Source: Roseateles sp. XES5 (lineage in GTDB: Bacteria; Pseudomonadota; Alphaproteobacteria; Rhizobiales; Rhizobiaceae). Taken from it: DNA of 64,000 nucleotides. Shown here one piece after another: positions 63,375 to 64,000 of this stretch (the first letter of the stretch is position 1; each line of letters opens with the position of its first letter). The notes beneath the pieces are model-generated. The model saw nothing but the letters and a program-made list of their open reading frames with translations. It was not told the DNA's origin and ran no database searches. The DNA lies in the NCBI RefSeq assembly GCF_020535545.1, contig NZ_CP084752.1, positions 2,631,501-2,695,500 on the forward strand, given 5' to 3'. The position numbers and the translations under genes are program-made.

Positions 63375-63610
63375 CCGCGAACCTCCCGACCACCCATGCC
63401 CGCATAAAGGACCGAGTTAAGGAACTGGCGGCGATGGTCAACCTGATCGACGGTGAAACCCTTGCGGCGGATATCAACACCACCGCTGATCGCTTGGCGG
63501 CGTTGATGCAGCGGATGCACGGCGGGAAGTGGAGCATCGATATCGATCATGACACCTGCTTCGTAGCTGTCTGCCGCGATTTCCCTGACGAACGGGAGGT
63601 GAAGCGATGA
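63371..63610 (+). CDS. Hypothetical element protein 3
   Basis: A 79-residue protein (RIKDRVKELAAMVNLIDGET; RLAALMQRMHGGKWSIDIDH) with a helical start and a short beta end. It overlaps both neighbours by 4 bases. Confidence 0.65.
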   Translation: MTANLPTTHARIKDRVKELAAMVNLIDGETLAADINTTADRLAALMQRMHGGKWSIDIDHDTCFVAVCRDFPDEREVKR

Positions 63611-63798
63611 TGATACCTCCCGAACACTCCCACTCCGCCGCGGTCGAGGAGGCCGCCCACTGGCTCGCGGATCTTCGCGAGCCTCCCCTCCCTGTCGTGC
63701 CGGCGCTGAAAGAGCGGTTCGGTCTCTCTGCCGTCGAGGCGTGCGAGGCGATCGCCTGGGCTGACCGTATGCGCGTTTATCGAAAGGCCCATGAATGA
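63607..63798 (+). CDS. Hypothetical element protein 4
   Basis: A 63-residue protein (AVEEAAHWLADLREPPLPVV; ALKERFGLSAVEACEAIAWA). The second half resembles a small helix-turn-helix. It overlaps the genes before and after by 4 bases. Confidence 0.65.
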   Translation: MMIPPEHSHSAAVEEAAHWLADLREPPLPVVPALKERFGLSAVEACEAIAWADRMRVYRKAHE

Positions 63799-64000
63799 AG
63801 AAGAACCAAAATCGGCGCCTAGCAAGCGACGGCCGATACTTCCCGATGTTCGAATGGTTCATGCGCTCAGCGGCATGGCATCATGCGTCTGTATACGAGA
63901 AAGCCCTCTACGTCGAAATTAAGCGACGGTATGACGGCAAGAACAATGGTGACATTCCAATGTCGCATCGAGAGGCGGCAGGGCTACTGGGTTGCAGCAA
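63795..64000 (+). CDS. Element protein with replication-initiator-like start (3' truncated by window)
   Basis: 68 residues are visible: FEWFMRSAAWHHASVYEKAL, then YDGKNNGDIPMSHREAAGLL. The last part is the winged-helix start seen in phage and plasmid replication proteins (NNG, S-R-A motifs). It overlaps the previous gene by 4 bases. It may be the replication protein of the element; the rest is outside. Confidence 0.55.
   Translation, partial: MKKNQNRRLASDGRYFPMFEWFMRSAAWHHASVYEKALYVEIKRRYDGKNNGDIPMSHREAAGLLGCS

Overview
The window reads as a chromosomal segment of an alphaproteobacterium of the Rhizobiaceae (Hyphomicrobiales; Rhizobium, Ensifer, Shinella or Agrobacterium-like). The evidence is high GC coding sequence with strong GC3, a PhyR-NepR-EcfG general stress module with matching promoters, a smoEFGKS-mtlK polyol locus, hmuSTUV haem uptake with TGA-N9-TCA iron boxes, thuAB, and a rhizobial-type extragenic repeat. 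The genus cannot be fixed from the sequence alone.

Layout. 1-431: 3' end of a dimethylglycine/sarcosine dehydrogenase-type gene. 718-6383: branched-chain amino acid ABC transporter (livHMGF, a small membrane protein, a livK-type binding protein). 6498-9300: LprI-like protein, a protein with GT29 sialyltransferase-like motifs, a diguanylate cyclase, and a Crp/Fnr regulator behind a perfect FNR box. 9356-14289: RND efflux pump with its adaptor. 14309-27931: transport and reductive breakdown of pyrimidines. This part holds a THI5/NMT1-type ABC transporter, hydantoinase/dihydropyrimidinase, carbamoyl-amide hydrolase, RutR-like regulator, and PreA/PreT dihydropyrimidine dehydrogenase, with a DMT exporter and ExoD in between. 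28114-38222: sorbitol/mannitol locus (SmoC-type regulator, smoEFGK, smoS, mtlK, HAD phosphatase, FGGY pentulose kinase). 38250-42852: general stress control (possible EcfG-dependent small RNA, phyR, nepR, ecfG, HWE kinase, and a stress-promoter operon of two small membrane proteins). 42869-49870: haem uptake (hmuVUTS, tonB) and an iron-boxed operon of DUF2325, a small protein and a haem-monooxygenase-like protein. 49870-55815: DUF423, truncated haemoglobin, TetR plus SMR efflux, thuAB with a LacI regulator, and a DUF3431-like protein. 55887-58118: a 743-residue fusion of an apparently dead alpha/beta-hydrolase, an FkbH/HAD-IIIC domain and a SGNH-like tail. 58471-59952: group II PLP decarboxylase. 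From 60451 an integrative element begins. It starts with the 3' half of tRNA-Arg(CCG), followed by phased 8-bp repeats, a frameshifted tyrosine integrase, an Arc-type repressor, divergent operators and a tightly overlapping run of small genes that leaves the window.

How the parts work together. The pyrimidine section looks like a regulon. A RutR-like box lies between the divergent hydrolase operon and rutR, and a weaker match lies before preT-preA. The stress section has two perfect GGAAC-N16-CGTT promoters, one for phyR and one for a downstream operon. The haem section has two iron boxes.

Three single-base deletions were found by reading through frames: at 17523-17527 and 19261-19266 (both in C/G runs) and at about 60884. 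The two homopolymer cases may be sequencing errors and the third may be real decay. The most unusual items are the fusion protein at 55887, the sialyltransferase-like protein at 6943, the possible small RNA at 38283, the codon-usage mosaic in preA, and the left end of the integrative element.
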